Of a stretch of 64,000 nt of DNA, positions 9,630-18,414 are shown piece by piece. How positions within the stretch are numbered: position 1 is the stretch's first letter; each line of letters starts with the position of its first letter. The translations under genes were made by a program, and so were the position numbers. Under the pieces are notes generated by a model. It had not been told where the DNA came from. It saw only the letters and a program-made list of their open reading frames with translations, and searched no databases. Location: positions 9,755-73,754 of the forward strand of contig JBECKT010000051.1 of NCBI GenBank assembly GCA_040235405.1. The letters are read 5' to 3'. Source of the stretch: PGZG01 sp040235405. GTDB lineage: Bacteria; Pseudomonadota; Gammaproteobacteria; Pseudomonadales; Alcanivoracaceae.

Positions 9630-11345
9630 ATGCGCGCGTCCCGCTTTCTGCTTGCCACCGTCAAGGAAACTCCGGCTGATGCCGTGGTTATCAGCCATCA
9701 GCTGATGCTGCGTGCCGGCATGATCCGTAAACTTGCGTCCGGCCTGTATAACTGGCTGCCGGTGGGTCTGCGGGTGCTGCGCAAGGTCGAGCGCATCGTC
9801 CGCGAGGAAATGGATAAAAGCGGTGCCCAGGAAGTGCTGATGCCGGTGGTCCAGCCGATGGAGCTATGGGACGAATCCGGGCGCGCGCCTGCCTACGGCC
9901 CGGAACTGCTGCGTATTACTGACCGCCACAACAACCCGTTTTGCCTCGGCCCCACCCATGAAGAGGTGATCACCGACCTGGTCCGCAACGAAGTGCACAG
10001 CTACAAGCAGCTGCCCATGAACTTCTACCAGATCCAGACCAAATTCCGCGATGAAACCCGGCCACGCTTCGGCGTCATGCGGGCACGCGAATTCATCATG
10101 AAGGACGCCTACTCGTTCCATATCAACATGGATTCGCTGCAGCAGACCTATGACGATATGTATCGCACCTACTGCCGGATTTTCGACCGCATCGGTCTCG
10201 ATTATCGTCCGGTTGCGGCCGACACCGGCTCCATCGGCGGCTCCGGTTCACACGAATTCCATGTGCTGGCGGATTCCGGCGAGGACGCCATCGCCTTCTC
10301 TGACCAGTCTGATTACGCCGCCAATGTCGAACTGGCCGAGGCAGTTTCCAGCGGCTCGCGCGCGGCGCCATCGGAAGCCCTGCGACTGGTCGACACGCCA
10401 AAGGCAAAAACCATTGCCGAACTGGTCGAGCAGTTCGATATCCCCGCCACCAGAACGGTAAAGACCCTGATCGTTGCGGCCAGCGAGGAATTCGGCGGTG
10501 GTTTTGTTGCCCTGCTGCTGCGCGGTGATCACGAGCTGAACGAAATCAAGGCGGAAAAACATCCGGCAATTGCCAGCCCCTTGCGCTTTGCCACAGAAGA
10601 CGAGATCCGCGCTCTGATCGGTGCCGGCCCAGGCAGTCTCGGCCCCCTGAATCTGCCGATTCCGTTTATTGTTGACCGCGCCGCGGCCCTGTGCAGTGAT
10701 TTCGCCAGTGGCGCCAATATCGATGGCAAACATTACTTCGGCATGAACTGGGAGCGCGATCTCACCATTGATACCAGCGCCGATCTACGCAACGTGGTCG
10801 AGGGTGATCCGAGCCCGGACGGCAAGGGCAACCTGACTATCCGTCGCGGCATTGAAGTCGGCCACATTTTCCAACTGGGCACCAAATATTCCGCCGCGTT
10901 GGGCGCCAAGGTACTGGACGAAAACGGTAAAAGCGTAATCATGCCGATGGGCTGCTATGGCATCGGAGTCAGCCGGGTAGTGGCGGCCGCGATCGAACAG
11001 AACTATGACGACCGCGGTATTATCTGGCCGGCATCGATTGCCCCGTTTGACGTGGCCCTGATCCCGCTCAATCTGAAAAAGAGTCCGCGCGAAGGCGAGC
11101 TGTGCGAACGGCTATACGCCGAGCTGATCGCCGCCGGCTTCGATGTACTCTACGACGACCGGGAAAAGGAACGGCTTGGCGTGAAGCTGGCCGATGCCGA
11201 GCTGATCGGCATTCCCCACCGGATTCTGGTCACGGAGAAAGGTATCGACGCCGGCATACTGGAGTACAAGGGCCGCCGCGATAGCGAGGCCCGCGAGATC
11301 GCCATCACCGGACTGCTGAGCTTCCTGAACTCCGGCCGCAACTAG
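9630..11345 (+). CDS. proS: Prolyl-tRNA synthetase
   Basis: A 571-residue class II aminoacyl-tRNA synthetase of the bacterial type. The N-terminal motif (MRASRFLLATVKETPADA) is typical. Class II motif 1 surrounds VEERIVREEMDKSGAQEVLMP-like sequence, motif 2 is FRDETRPRFGVMRAREFIMKD, and motif 3 is GCYGIGVSRVVAAAIEQ. An editing (INS/YbaK-like) domain lies between motifs 2 and 3, at about residues 225-405, and hydrolyses mischarged Ala-tRNA(Pro). The C-terminal anticodon-binding domain begins near ASIAPFDVALIPLN. The length is that of the Escherichia coli enzyme (572). The start is unambiguous from the conserved N-terminus. Confidence 0.97.
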   Translation: MRASRFLLATVKETPADAVVISHQLMLRAGMIRKLASGLYNWLPVGLRVLRKVERIVREEMDKSGAQEVLMPVVQPMELWDESGRAPAYGPELLRITDRHNNPFCLGPTHEEVITDLVRNEVHSYKQLPMNFYQIQTKFRDETRPRFGVMRAREFIMKDAYSFHINMDSLQQTYDDMYRTYCRIFDRIGLDYRPVAADTGSIGGSGSHEFHVLADSGEDAIAFSDQSDYAANVELAEAVSSGSRAAPSEALRLVDTPKAKTIAELVEQFDIPATRTVKTLIVAASEEFGGGFVALLLRGDHELNEIKAEKHPAIASPLRFATEDEIRALIGAGPGSLGPLNLPIPFIVDRAAALCSDFASGANIDGKHYFGMNWERDLTIDTSADLRNVVEGDPSPDGKGNLTIRRGIEVGHIFQLGTKYSAALGAKVLDENGKSVIMPMGCYGIGVSRVVAAAIEQNYDDRGIIWPASIAPFDVALIPLNLKKSPREGELCERLYAELIAAGFDVLYDDREKERLGVKLADAELIGIPHRILVTEKGIDAGILEYKGRRDSEAREIAITGLLSFLNSGRN

Positions 11346-11543
11346 ACATCCCGCCAATCGGAGGATTCGCCCGTTTTTCGTAGTCTTTTGTCTCCCGGGC
11401 ATTGACGGCGCGGGTACAACCGTTAACAGTAGCTTCCCAATAACAAGAGCTTCTGTCAGTAGCCGCTTGATATCTCAGGGTTTAGGTTAATCAAAAGCTT
11501 CTGAGAGCGTGCTGACGACCCTTTTCTGACGCGGAACAGATTA

Positions 11544-12800
11544 ATGCTGCGACTCATACTGTTTCTCTGCTGTCTGGCCCTGTTGCCGTGCACAGCCCTT
11601 GCCCATGTATTCCAGATTCCTGCTTCTCAACTGCCGGGGCTGGTCAATCAGGCCCCGGAACCATTCAGCTTCTTCAGCATGCAATCCGGGCGGCTTGAAC
11701 CGGTGCCACACCAGTGGCTGGAGTTTTCCACCGACGGCTTCCCCTGGTTTGCCAGGGACTCTGCCACCCGTCGTGCCGGCGAGCCCGGAATCATCAATGC
11801 CGAGCACCGGCTGTTATTACGGCGCAGCGATGGCGGCCCGCGCCTGAGTGGCAATCAGGCGGAACAGGTGGTCGGAGAGCTTGAAGTAAACCTGGCAGGC
11901 GAGACGCTTTACTATTACGTAGTCAAGAATGCCTACCGTCAGGCAACACAGCGCTATGTCCGTTTCGACCAGCAGCGCATGGCGGTCCGCAGCACCGATT
12001 ACTCGTTCTCCATGAAACAGGGCAACATGCTGATCTGGAATGATTTTTTTTATAAAAGCTTCCAGACGGAGTCGGGCCAGCCGGAAACCCTGCTGGACAC
12101 CCTGAAGATTCGCATGAGCGCCGGGCTGTTCTCGGAGAACGCCCGCATTACCCTTACCAACGAGAATCTTGAACCAACCATTGAAGAAGTGGTGGAGGGA
12201 CCGCTGGCATGGGTGGTATTCGCCAGGACCACCCTGCATGTAGCCCGTGTGCCGGTAATGCGGGCACGCAACTATTTCCTGCTGATGCCGCAGCAAACCG
12301 ATATCCACACTCGCTTCACCCTGCCGATAGTGGCCAAGACCATTCTCACCCCGCCAACGCTATCTATCTCGCTGGATGGTAACCAGCTTTATGGCGGCAA
12401 GCTGGTCACCAGCTGGACTGGCGACAAGGTTGGCGTCACTGATGGCAAGCTCTCGGATACCGAAAAGGCTATGGTGGAAACTCCGCTGAAGGGACAGAAC
12501 TGGCTCTGGTTTGGCACCGGCCGCGGATTCGACCTGCTTGGCCAGCTTGAGTTTCTCGAAGGCTTCGAACGTCCCGTGCGCCTGCTCTATGAAGACGATG
12601 CCACGCTCAGCAATCCGCCGGAACGCTTCCCCGGCCAGCTGCCCAACGTTGGCTTTACCATTGAGCAGCTGCCCATTGGCAAGGAATTCTATTTCCGCGC
12701 CAGCCTGTACTTCAGCGAGAACAGCCGCGGGATGGGCCCCGGGCAATATGCCGCCAGCATCACCGGCGAGCCCTCCGTGGTCTGGCGAACGCTGGATTGA
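11544..12800 (+). CDS. Secreted protein of unknown function
   Basis: A 418-residue protein with a clear signal peptide (LILFLCCLALLPCTALA, cleavage before His21). No family is recognised. The mature part is rich in beta-strand and aromatic residues, with several LRLLYEDD- and PIGKEFYFRASLYF-like strands, and it lacks cysteines after the signal peptide, so a periplasmic or cell-surface beta-domain protein is plausible. Its stop codon abuts the thpR stop exactly, on the opposite strand. The 198 bases between proS and this gene show no clear terminator or operator. Confidence 0.7.
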   Translation: MLRLILFLCCLALLPCTALAHVFQIPASQLPGLVNQAPEPFSFFSMQSGRLEPVPHQWLEFSTDGFPWFARDSATRRAGEPGIINAEHRLLLRRSDGGPRLSGNQAEQVVGELEVNLAGETLYYYVVKNAYRQATQRYVRFDQQRMAVRSTDYSFSMKQGNMLIWNDFFYKSFQTESGQPETLLDTLKIRMSAGLFSENARITLTNENLEPTIEEVVEGPLAWVVFARTTLHVARVPVMRARNYFLLMPQQTDIHTRFTLPIVAKTILTPPTLSISLDGNQLYGGKLVTSWTGDKVGVTDGKLSDTEKAMVETPLKGQNWLWFGTGRGFDLLGQLEFLEGFERPVRLLYEDDATLSNPPERFPGQLPNVGFTIEQLPIGKEFYFRASLYFSENSRGMGPGQYAASITGEPSVVWRTLD

Positions 12801-13334
12801 TCAAATGCTGCTGGCCGTCAATGGCCAGCGGCGGCGCACCCGGTAGCGCACACCCCACTGACTCTGCTCTGATTCATACAGACACAGTTCCGCTATCTCG
12901 TAACCGAGATCCAGCGGTATATCGGGAGCCGGGACAAACGCGCGCGGCAGCCGCGCCAATGTGATATGAGGGCGTAATGGTCGCCCCGCCGACTCGGCAA
13001 GAGCCTCTTGCAAAAGACGGTGAAAGCGCGACAGGCCACTGGTCAACGGAGCCTCGGCCGCAAATACCCGGCCAGCACTGTCCGGAAAGCAATGACCTCG
13101 CTGCAGGCGCAGGCGCAGGGCTGACTGTCCGGAACAGAATTGCTCTGCAACCGTAGCGATCTGCTCCATCCTCGCTTCTGTGATTTCTCCAAAAAAAATC
13201 AACGTCATATGAAAGTTGCCCGCCACCACCGGCAGCGGTCTGATAGCCGTCATCTGCTGCAGCGCCTGATCGCGCACGCCAATCAGTTCCAGAGACAGGG
13301 CGTCCGGCACCGGAAAGCCAAGAAAAAGCCTCAT
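12801..13334 (-). CDS. thpR: RNA 2',3'-cyclic phosphodiesterase (2'-5' RNA ligase family)
   Basis: A 177-residue 2H phosphoesterase. The two catalytic HxTx motifs are HMTL (His42, Thr44) and HITL (His123, Thr125), spaced as in ThpR/LigT. The start at 13334 gives MRLFLGFPVP, the usual first strand; the open frame continues nine codons upstream without a better signal. The family hydrolyses 2',3'-cyclic phosphate ends of RNA and can join tRNA half-molecules with a 2'-5' bond; the physiological role is uncertain. A GCTGGCC/GGCCAGC hairpin at 12810-12829 lies in its 3' end, next to the abutting convergent stop, and may aid termination. Confidence 0.85.
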   Translation of the reverse strand: MRLFLGFPVPDALSLELIGVRDQALQQMTAIRPLPVVAGNFHMTLIFFGEITEARMEQIATVAEQFCSGQSALRLRLQRGHCFPDSAGRVFAAEAPLTSGLSRFHRLLQEALAESAGRPLRPHITLARLPRAFVPAPDIPLDLGYEIAELCLYESEQSQWGVRYRVRRRWPLTASSI

Positions 13335-13423
13335 GGCCAGCGCCACGGCCGGGCGGTACAATCAGCGCCCCGGGATACCCCGGTGACCCCTGAACCTGCT
13401 TCTGCCAACACGGTGCCCCCGCA

Positions 13424-14767
13424 ATGTCTTCTGAAAAACTGTCCCCGACCGCAACGCCCGGCAAAGTCGGGTTTATCAGCCTTGGCTGCCCGAAGGCGCT
13501 GGTGGACTCCGAACGCATTCTGACCCAGCTGCGCACCGAAGGCTATGAAGTGGTGCCCACTTACGAGGACGCTGACGTAGTCGTGGTCAACACCTGTGGT
13601 TTTATCGATGCAGCCAAGGCGGAATCGCTGGAGGCGATCGGTGAGGCGATCAGTGAAAACGGCAAGGTGATCGTCACCGGGTGCATGGGTGTCGACGAAG
13701 ATGCCATTCGCAAGGTCCATCCACAGGTGTTGTCGGTGACCGGGCCACAGCAGTACGAGCAGGTCGTCAACGCGGTGCATCAGGTGGTGCCGCCGCTGGC
13801 CAACCACAATCCGTTTCTTGATCTGGTGCCTCCGCAGGGTATCAAGCTCACACCACGGCACTATGCCTACCTGAAAATTTCCGAAGGCTGCAATCACAAG
13901 TGCAGCTTCTGCATTATTCCGTCGATGCGCGGGAAGCTGGTCAGTCGACCGATTGGCGACGTGATGGATGAAGCCGAGCGCCTGGTCAAGGCCGGCGTGC
14001 AGGAGCTGCTAGTGATTTCCCAGGACACCAGTGCCTACGGTGTCGACCTGAAATATCAGACCGGCTTCTGGCAGGGCATGCCGGTGAAAGCCAAAATGCT
14101 GGACATGTGTCGCGCAATGGGCAGCCTCGGCGCCTGGGTCCGGTTGCACTATGTCTACCCTTACCCGCATGTCGACGACATCATTCCGCTGATGAGCGAA
14201 GGCCTGGTACTGCCCTATCTTGATATTCCGTTCCAGCATGCCAGTCAGCGCATTCTTGAACTGATGAAGCGCCCGGCCCACGCTGAAAACACGCTGGCGC
14301 GGATCAAACGCTGGCGGGAAATCTGTCCGGACATCACTTTGCGCTCGACTTTTATCGTCGGCTTCCCCGGTGAAACCGATGATGACTTCGAGCAACTGCT
14401 CGACTGGCTTGAAGAAGCCCGGCTTGATCGCGTCGGCTGCTTCACCTATTCGCCGGTGCAGGGCGCAGCGGCCAACGCCCTGCCCGACCATGTCGACCCG
14501 GAAGTTGCCGAGCAGCGTCTTGAGCGTTTCATGAATGTTCAAGCTCGCATCAGTGCCCGCAAACTGCAGCAGAAAATCGGCCGCGAACTGGAAGTGCTGG
14601 TGGATGAAGTCGGGGACGAAGGCGTAATCGCGCGCAGCCAGGCCGACGCTCCGGAAATTGATGGCCTGGTCTATCTGGATGATGTTGCCGATGTTCGCCC
14701 CGGACAACGGCTACGCGTGCGCGTGACCGACGCTGATGAACACGATCTCTGGGCCACCCCGCTGTAA
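13424..14767 (+). CDS. rimO: Ribosomal protein S12 methylthiotransferase
   Basis: A 447-residue radical SAM methylthiotransferase. The N-terminal UPF0004 domain has Cys22, Cys58 and Cys87 for one [4Fe-4S] cluster. The radical SAM cluster is bound by Cys156, Cys160 and Cys163 (GCNHKCSFC), and a TRAM domain closes the protein (residues about 380-446). SLGCPKALVDSE at 19-30 distinguishes RimO from MiaB. It adds a methylthio group to Asp88 of ribosomal protein S12. The downstream EamA exporter begins 14 bases after its stop. Confidence 0.95.
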   Translation: MSSEKLSPTATPGKVGFISLGCPKALVDSERILTQLRTEGYEVVPTYEDADVVVVNTCGFIDAAKAESLEAIGEAISENGKVIVTGCMGVDEDAIRKVHPQVLSVTGPQQYEQVVNAVHQVVPPLANHNPFLDLVPPQGIKLTPRHYAYLKISEGCNHKCSFCIIPSMRGKLVSRPIGDVMDEAERLVKAGVQELLVISQDTSAYGVDLKYQTGFWQGMPVKAKMLDMCRAMGSLGAWVRLHYVYPYPHVDDIIPLMSEGLVLPYLDIPFQHASQRILELMKRPAHAENTLARIKRWREICPDITLRSTFIVGFPGETDDDFEQLLDWLEEARLDRVGCFTYSPVQGAAANALPDHVDPEVAEQRLERFMNVQARISARKLQQKIGRELEVLVDEVGDEGVIARSQADAPEIDGLVYLDDVADVRPGQRLRVRVTDADEHDLWATPL

Positions 14768-14781
14768 GGAGCGTCATCCGT

Positions 14782-15633
14782 TTGCTGGCAAACAACCCGT
14801 CCCGCGGCGCTGTCATGCTGATCACCGGCGAGCTGTTGCTCGCGGTGATGGCGGCAATGATCAAGCACCTCACCGATCAGGGACTGTCCAGCGAAAGCAT
14901 GGTGTTTTTCCGCAACCTGTTCGGTCTTCTGTTCCTGTTTCCGATGCTTTATCGCGGCGGCCTCGGCCAGTTGAAAACACAGCGCATCGGCATTCATCTG
15001 GTACGCGCCATCACCGGCGTCGGCGCCATGTTTCTGTTCTTTTATACCATTGCCCACGCTACGCTGGCGGAAGCGGTGCTGGTGAAAATGACGGCACCGT
15101 TCTTTCTGCCGCTGATCGGCCTGGTCTGGCTCGGTGACAGGGTCCGGCCGCAAACCTGGTGGGCGATTCTGCTCGGCTTTGTCGGTGTTATCGTGATTTT
15201 ACGGCCCGGCTCCGGCGCCTTTAATCCGGTGCTACTACTGGCCCTGGCCAGCGCTGCACTGATGGGCATTGCCAAGGTCAGCATTCGGCGCATGGCGGAT
15301 TCCGAACCACCGCGCCGCATCGTATTCTGGTTCGGTTTGTTCAGCACACTGATTTCCGCAGTGCCAATGCTGTGGAATGAGCGCTGGCCGGACCAGATCC
15401 AGCTGTACTGGTTGCTCGGCATTGGCCTGATCGCCACCGCTGCGCAGATGTGCATGACCCATGCCTATCAACTGGCCAGCCCGGGGCGGATCGGTGTCTA
15501 CAACTACACCTCGGTGATCTGGGCGGTGACACTGGGCTGGCTGTTCTGGGGAGAAACGCTGTATTTCAGCTTTCTGCTCGGCACCCTGCTGATTGTCGGC
15601 GCAGGCATCTGGAATCTGCGCACCCAGCGGTAG
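14782..15633 (+). CDS. EamA-family (DMT superfamily) membrane exporter
   Basis: A 283-residue polytopic protein with about ten membrane helices in two EamA halves, the second starting near residue 145. The start is a TTG at 14782, which lies ten bases after AAGGAG; no closer ATG has a ribosome site, though an ATG at 14815 is possible. The substrate is unknown; relatives export amino acids, purines or other metabolites. It follows rimO after 14 bases and is probably co-transcribed with it. A second, dissimilar EamA protein lies at 32369-33307. Confidence 0.85.
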   Translation: MLANNPSRGAVMLITGELLLAVMAAMIKHLTDQGLSSESMVFFRNLFGLLFLFPMLYRGGLGQLKTQRIGIHLVRAITGVGAMFLFFYTIAHATLAEAVLVKMTAPFFLPLIGLVWLGDRVRPQTWWAILLGFVGVIVILRPGSGAFNPVLLLALASAALMGIAKVSIRRMADSEPPRRIVFWFGLFSTLISAVPMLWNERWPDQIQLYWLLGIGLIATAAQMCMTHAYQLASPGRIGVYNYTSVIWAVTLGWLFWGETLYFSFLLGTLLIVGAGIWNLRTQR

Positions 15634-15641
15634 CAGGCAAT

Positions 15642-16925
15642 TCAACCGGTGTTCCGGCGCTCCGGTGGCGTCCAGTCAAATGGCACGTTGTACGTCATCA
15701 GGAAGCCGCCCAGCGTAATCAGCACCCGGGCAATGCCAATATAGGAATCCGGAATACGCACCCGGTTCTCGCGGAATTTTTCCAGCAGGTCCGACATCGC
15801 CAGACCAAATTCATTTCTTTTCATCCTGTCGCTGAGTACGTACTGGGCCAGTTCCCGCAGCGTGTCCGGGTTGCCACCAACAAAGCCGGCATTGATAAAC
15901 AACTGGCCGATATCAACGTCGCCTTCGAACCCCATCAACCCGTACAGCAAGCGGGAGTAGTTTCGCACTTCATCCGGCGTCAGGCGCCCAAGCGTGCCGA
16001 AATCAAGAATACTGATATCACCATCATCACTGACAATGAAGTTTCCCGGATGGGGATCGGCCTGGTAAACGCCAACACGAGTGACCTGGTGCAGATAAGA
16101 GGTAAATAGCAGTGTTAGCAGGTCCGCGGCCTGATCAGGATGTTGATCAAGGTAGTCTCTCAAGCGGTGACCATGCTGCCATTCACTGACCAGCACATTC
16201 GGCCCGGACAACTCCTCCACCAGCGCGGCAACACGAATGCGTGGTGGATGCTGAATACGGCTGAAGCGCCGCATGTTTTCCGCCTCATTACGGAAATCCA
16301 GTTCAACAGAAGTCATCTCAAGCAGCTGCTCGGTAATCTGGATAAAATCCAGCTCACGAAAAAGCGGTGCCATTAATAACGCCAGCAACCGGAAGACTCT
16401 GGCGTCCTGCTCGAACAATTCAACCACTCCGGGCAAGCGTATCTTGATCGCCACATCGCGGCCATCGCGCAGCACGGCACGATGGACCTGGGCAATTGAT
16501 GCAGTTGCTGCGGGAATTTCACTGAATTCGCTGAAGCGCTCACGCCAGCGCAGCCCCCAGGCCCGCTCAAGCAGCGGCTTGATCTGGCTGAACGACACCG
16601 CCTCGGCATCGTTCTGCAAAGCCTGCAATGCAAGAATATATGCAGGTGGCAGGACATCCGGACGACAGGAAAAAAACTGGGCAGCCTTGACCCAGATAGC
16701 GCCATTACGGCGGCAAAGCTGCGCTACAGCAGCGGCCGCCTCCGAGTGCACCCGCTCCAGCTCCAGCTCCTCACCACGGGCCCGCCTGACCGCAAGGCCA
16801 TGGCGGCCATACAACGCCACCACATCCACTACAGTGCGCAATGCCCGCAGATAGCGTCGTCGCCCCGCTATCAAGCCGGAAACGGCGGCCGAGCCTGTGC
16901 GTGCTAACTGGATACCGGAAACCAA
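15642..16925 (-). CDS. ABC1/UbiB family atypical kinase-like protein
   Basis: A 427-residue ABC1 (AarF/UbiB) protein. The start is placed at a TTG (16925) just 5 bases after a very strong GGGGGGAG; the open frame reaches an ATG at 16973 without a ribosome site. Kinase-like signatures are VAIKIRLPG (ATP-site Lys), QADPHPGNF (catalytic loop) and LDFGTLG (metal loop). The family KxGQ motif in the N-terminal extension is KAAQ here (Lys80 to Gln83), an unusual change at the Gly. Unlike the paralogue at 18415, it lacks a C-terminal membrane pair. UbiB-type proteins support ubiquinone synthesis or lipid handling; this paralogue's role is unknown. Confidence 0.82.
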   Translation of the reverse strand: MVSGIQLARTGSAAVSGLIAGRRRYLRALRTVVDVVALYGRHGLAVRRARGEELELERVHSEAAAAVAQLCRRNGAIWVKAAQFFSCRPDVLPPAYILALQALQNDAEAVSFSQIKPLLERAWGLRWRERFSEFSEIPAATASIAQVHRAVLRDGRDVAIKIRLPGVVELFEQDARVFRLLALLMAPLFRELDFIQITEQLLEMTSVELDFRNEAENMRRFSRIQHPPRIRVAALVEELSGPNVLVSEWQHGHRLRDYLDQHPDQAADLLTLLFTSYLHQVTRVGVYQADPHPGNFIVSDDGDISILDFGTLGRLTPDEVRNYSRLLYGLMGFEGDVDIGQLFINAGFVGGNPDTLRELAQYVLSDRMKRNEFGLAMSDLLEKFRENRVRIPDSYIGIARVLITLGGFLMTYNVPFDWTPPERRNTG

Positions 16926-17064
16926 ATGTGCTCCCCCCAAGAAAGTGGCATTAGTGTAACCGCATGATGACATCGTGTACTGTGACGTATTGCAGCGCCC
17001 TGTAACAGCAAGTAAAAGGTGCGTTGATGCTCACTGAAAGCTGTCTGAAAAGCGGAAATTTGCC

Positions 17065-17697
17065 ATGCCATCAATTCGTATTGCCCGGGATGACCCGCGT
17101 GCCATCCATAGTCGCGGCATTGTCGTCCTCAAACCCGCCCATCCCATGATCCGCAAGTTGAAACGCGACCTGCCCACGCCTTGTATCCACGGCGACAAGG
17201 TCTGGGACTCAAGCTGGCTGCTGATGGATGAGCTCAGACGCAATCCGCCTCCGGCCGGTGCCACTCTGATGGATCTCGGTTGCGGCTGGGGGCCACTGAG
17301 CATGTTCGCGGCAAAACGATTGAAGCAACAGGTAATCGGTGTCGATGCGGACGACGGTGTGTTCCCGTATCTGCACCTCCATGCCGAGCTCAACGGCGTC
17401 AGCATCGACACCCGTCAACGCCGCTTCGAGAAGCTTCGCGGCAAGGAACTGGGCACCGTCAACACCCTTGCCGGCGCGGACATCTGCTTCTGGGACGAGT
17501 TAGCCCCCATTCTGTTCAACCTGATCCGCCGGGCGCTGAAATCCGGCGTCAACCGTGTTCTGGTCGCAGACCCGGGCCGGGATCCGTTTTACCAGCTGGC
17601 CGAGCGCTGCGAAAAAGCCTTTAACTCCCGGGTCGTTGAACGCACTACCTCAACACCGAAAGCGGCAGTGGCGGACCTGCTTATCGTCGAGGCCTGA
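17065..17697 (+). CDS. Class I SAM-dependent methyltransferase
   Basis: A 210-residue methyltransferase with motif I LMDLGCGWGP (residues 68-77) and an acidic residue at the next strand end (GVDAD). No NPPY motif is visible at motif IV, where FWDEL is found, so a nucleic-acid base amine is not a clear substrate. It overlaps the rluA-type gene by one base (TGATG), which suggests coupled translation and perhaps a link to RNA modification. The substrate is not known. Confidence 0.75.
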   Translation: MPSIRIARDDPRAIHSRGIVVLKPAHPMIRKLKRDLPTPCIHGDKVWDSSWLLMDELRRNPPPAGATLMDLGCGWGPLSMFAAKRLKQQVIGVDADDGVFPYLHLHAELNGVSIDTRQRRFEKLRGKELGTVNTLAGADICFWDELAPILFNLIRRALKSGVNRVLVADPGRDPFYQLAERCEKAFNSRVVERTTSTPKAAVADLLIVEA

Positions 17698-18365
17698 TGG
17701 ACCCGCGTCCTGTTCACCTGCCGCCACCCTGCACTGAGCCGCTGCAGATACTGCATGCGGACAAAACCCTGGTGATCGTCAACAAGCCTGCATTTCTGCT
17801 ATCCGTGCCGGGCCGTGGCCCACTCAAGCAGGATTGTGTGCAGCATCGACTAGCCGGCCAGTACGATGACATCCGCCTGATTCACCGCCTTGATCTGGAC
17901 ACCTCCGGACTGATGGTGTTCGCCCGCGGCGCCGACGCGCAGAAATTCATCGCCCGTCATTTCCAGGAGCGCCGGGTTAAAAAGGAATATCACGCCCGCG
18001 TTGCCGGCCTGGTAAAGCAGGATGAGGGTGAGGTAGAGCTGCCCATCATTACCGACTGGGCCAATCGGCCACGACAGAAAATCAGCCAGGACGGAAAATG
18101 GGCCCTGACCCGTTACCGCGTCCTGCAGCGGGATCCGGACAGCGACAGCACGCTGGTATCGCTGGAGCCCTTCACCGGCCGCTCGCATCAGTTGCGCATC
18201 CATATGCGTGAACTGGGCCATCCCATTCTCGGCTGTGATCTGTATGCGCCGGAGGCGATCATGGCCCGCTCTCCGCGGCTGCTGCTGCATGCCTGCAGGC
18301 TTGGCCTGACACACCCGGCTTCCGGTGAATGGCAGGTCTACCAATGCCCACCGCCATTCGCCTGA
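17697..18365 (+). CDS. rluA: RluA-family pseudouridine synthase
   Basis: A 222-residue pseudouridine synthase without an N-terminal S4 domain. The catalytic motif is HRLDLDTSGL, with Asp66 the nucleophile. ADKTLVIVNKPAFLLSVPG near the N-terminus and the C-terminal EPFTGRSHQLRIHMRELGHPI segment match RluA. The short length and lack of S4 fit RluA (dual-specificity 23S rRNA U746 / tRNA U32) better than RluC or RluD. The assignment to RluA rather than the related TruC is likely but not proven. Confidence 0.85.
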   Translation: MDPRPVHLPPPCTEPLQILHADKTLVIVNKPAFLLSVPGRGPLKQDCVQHRLAGQYDDIRLIHRLDLDTSGLMVFARGADAQKFIARHFQERRVKKEYHARVAGLVKQDEGEVELPIITDWANRPRQKISQDGKWALTRYRVLQRDPDSDSTLVSLEPFTGRSHQLRIHMRELGHPILGCDLYAPEAIMARSPRLLLHACRLGLTHPASGEWQVYQCPPPFA

Positions 18366-18414
18366 GCTCCCACTGCATGCCGAATACCGCTACCATCAGC
18401 CACTCTGACGTACG

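Noticed and set aside
9383..9664. An open frame of 93 codons between the SDR gene and proS, with a hydrophobic stretch
   Set aside because: It overlaps the proS start codon, lacks a convincing ribosome site and shows no family likeness.
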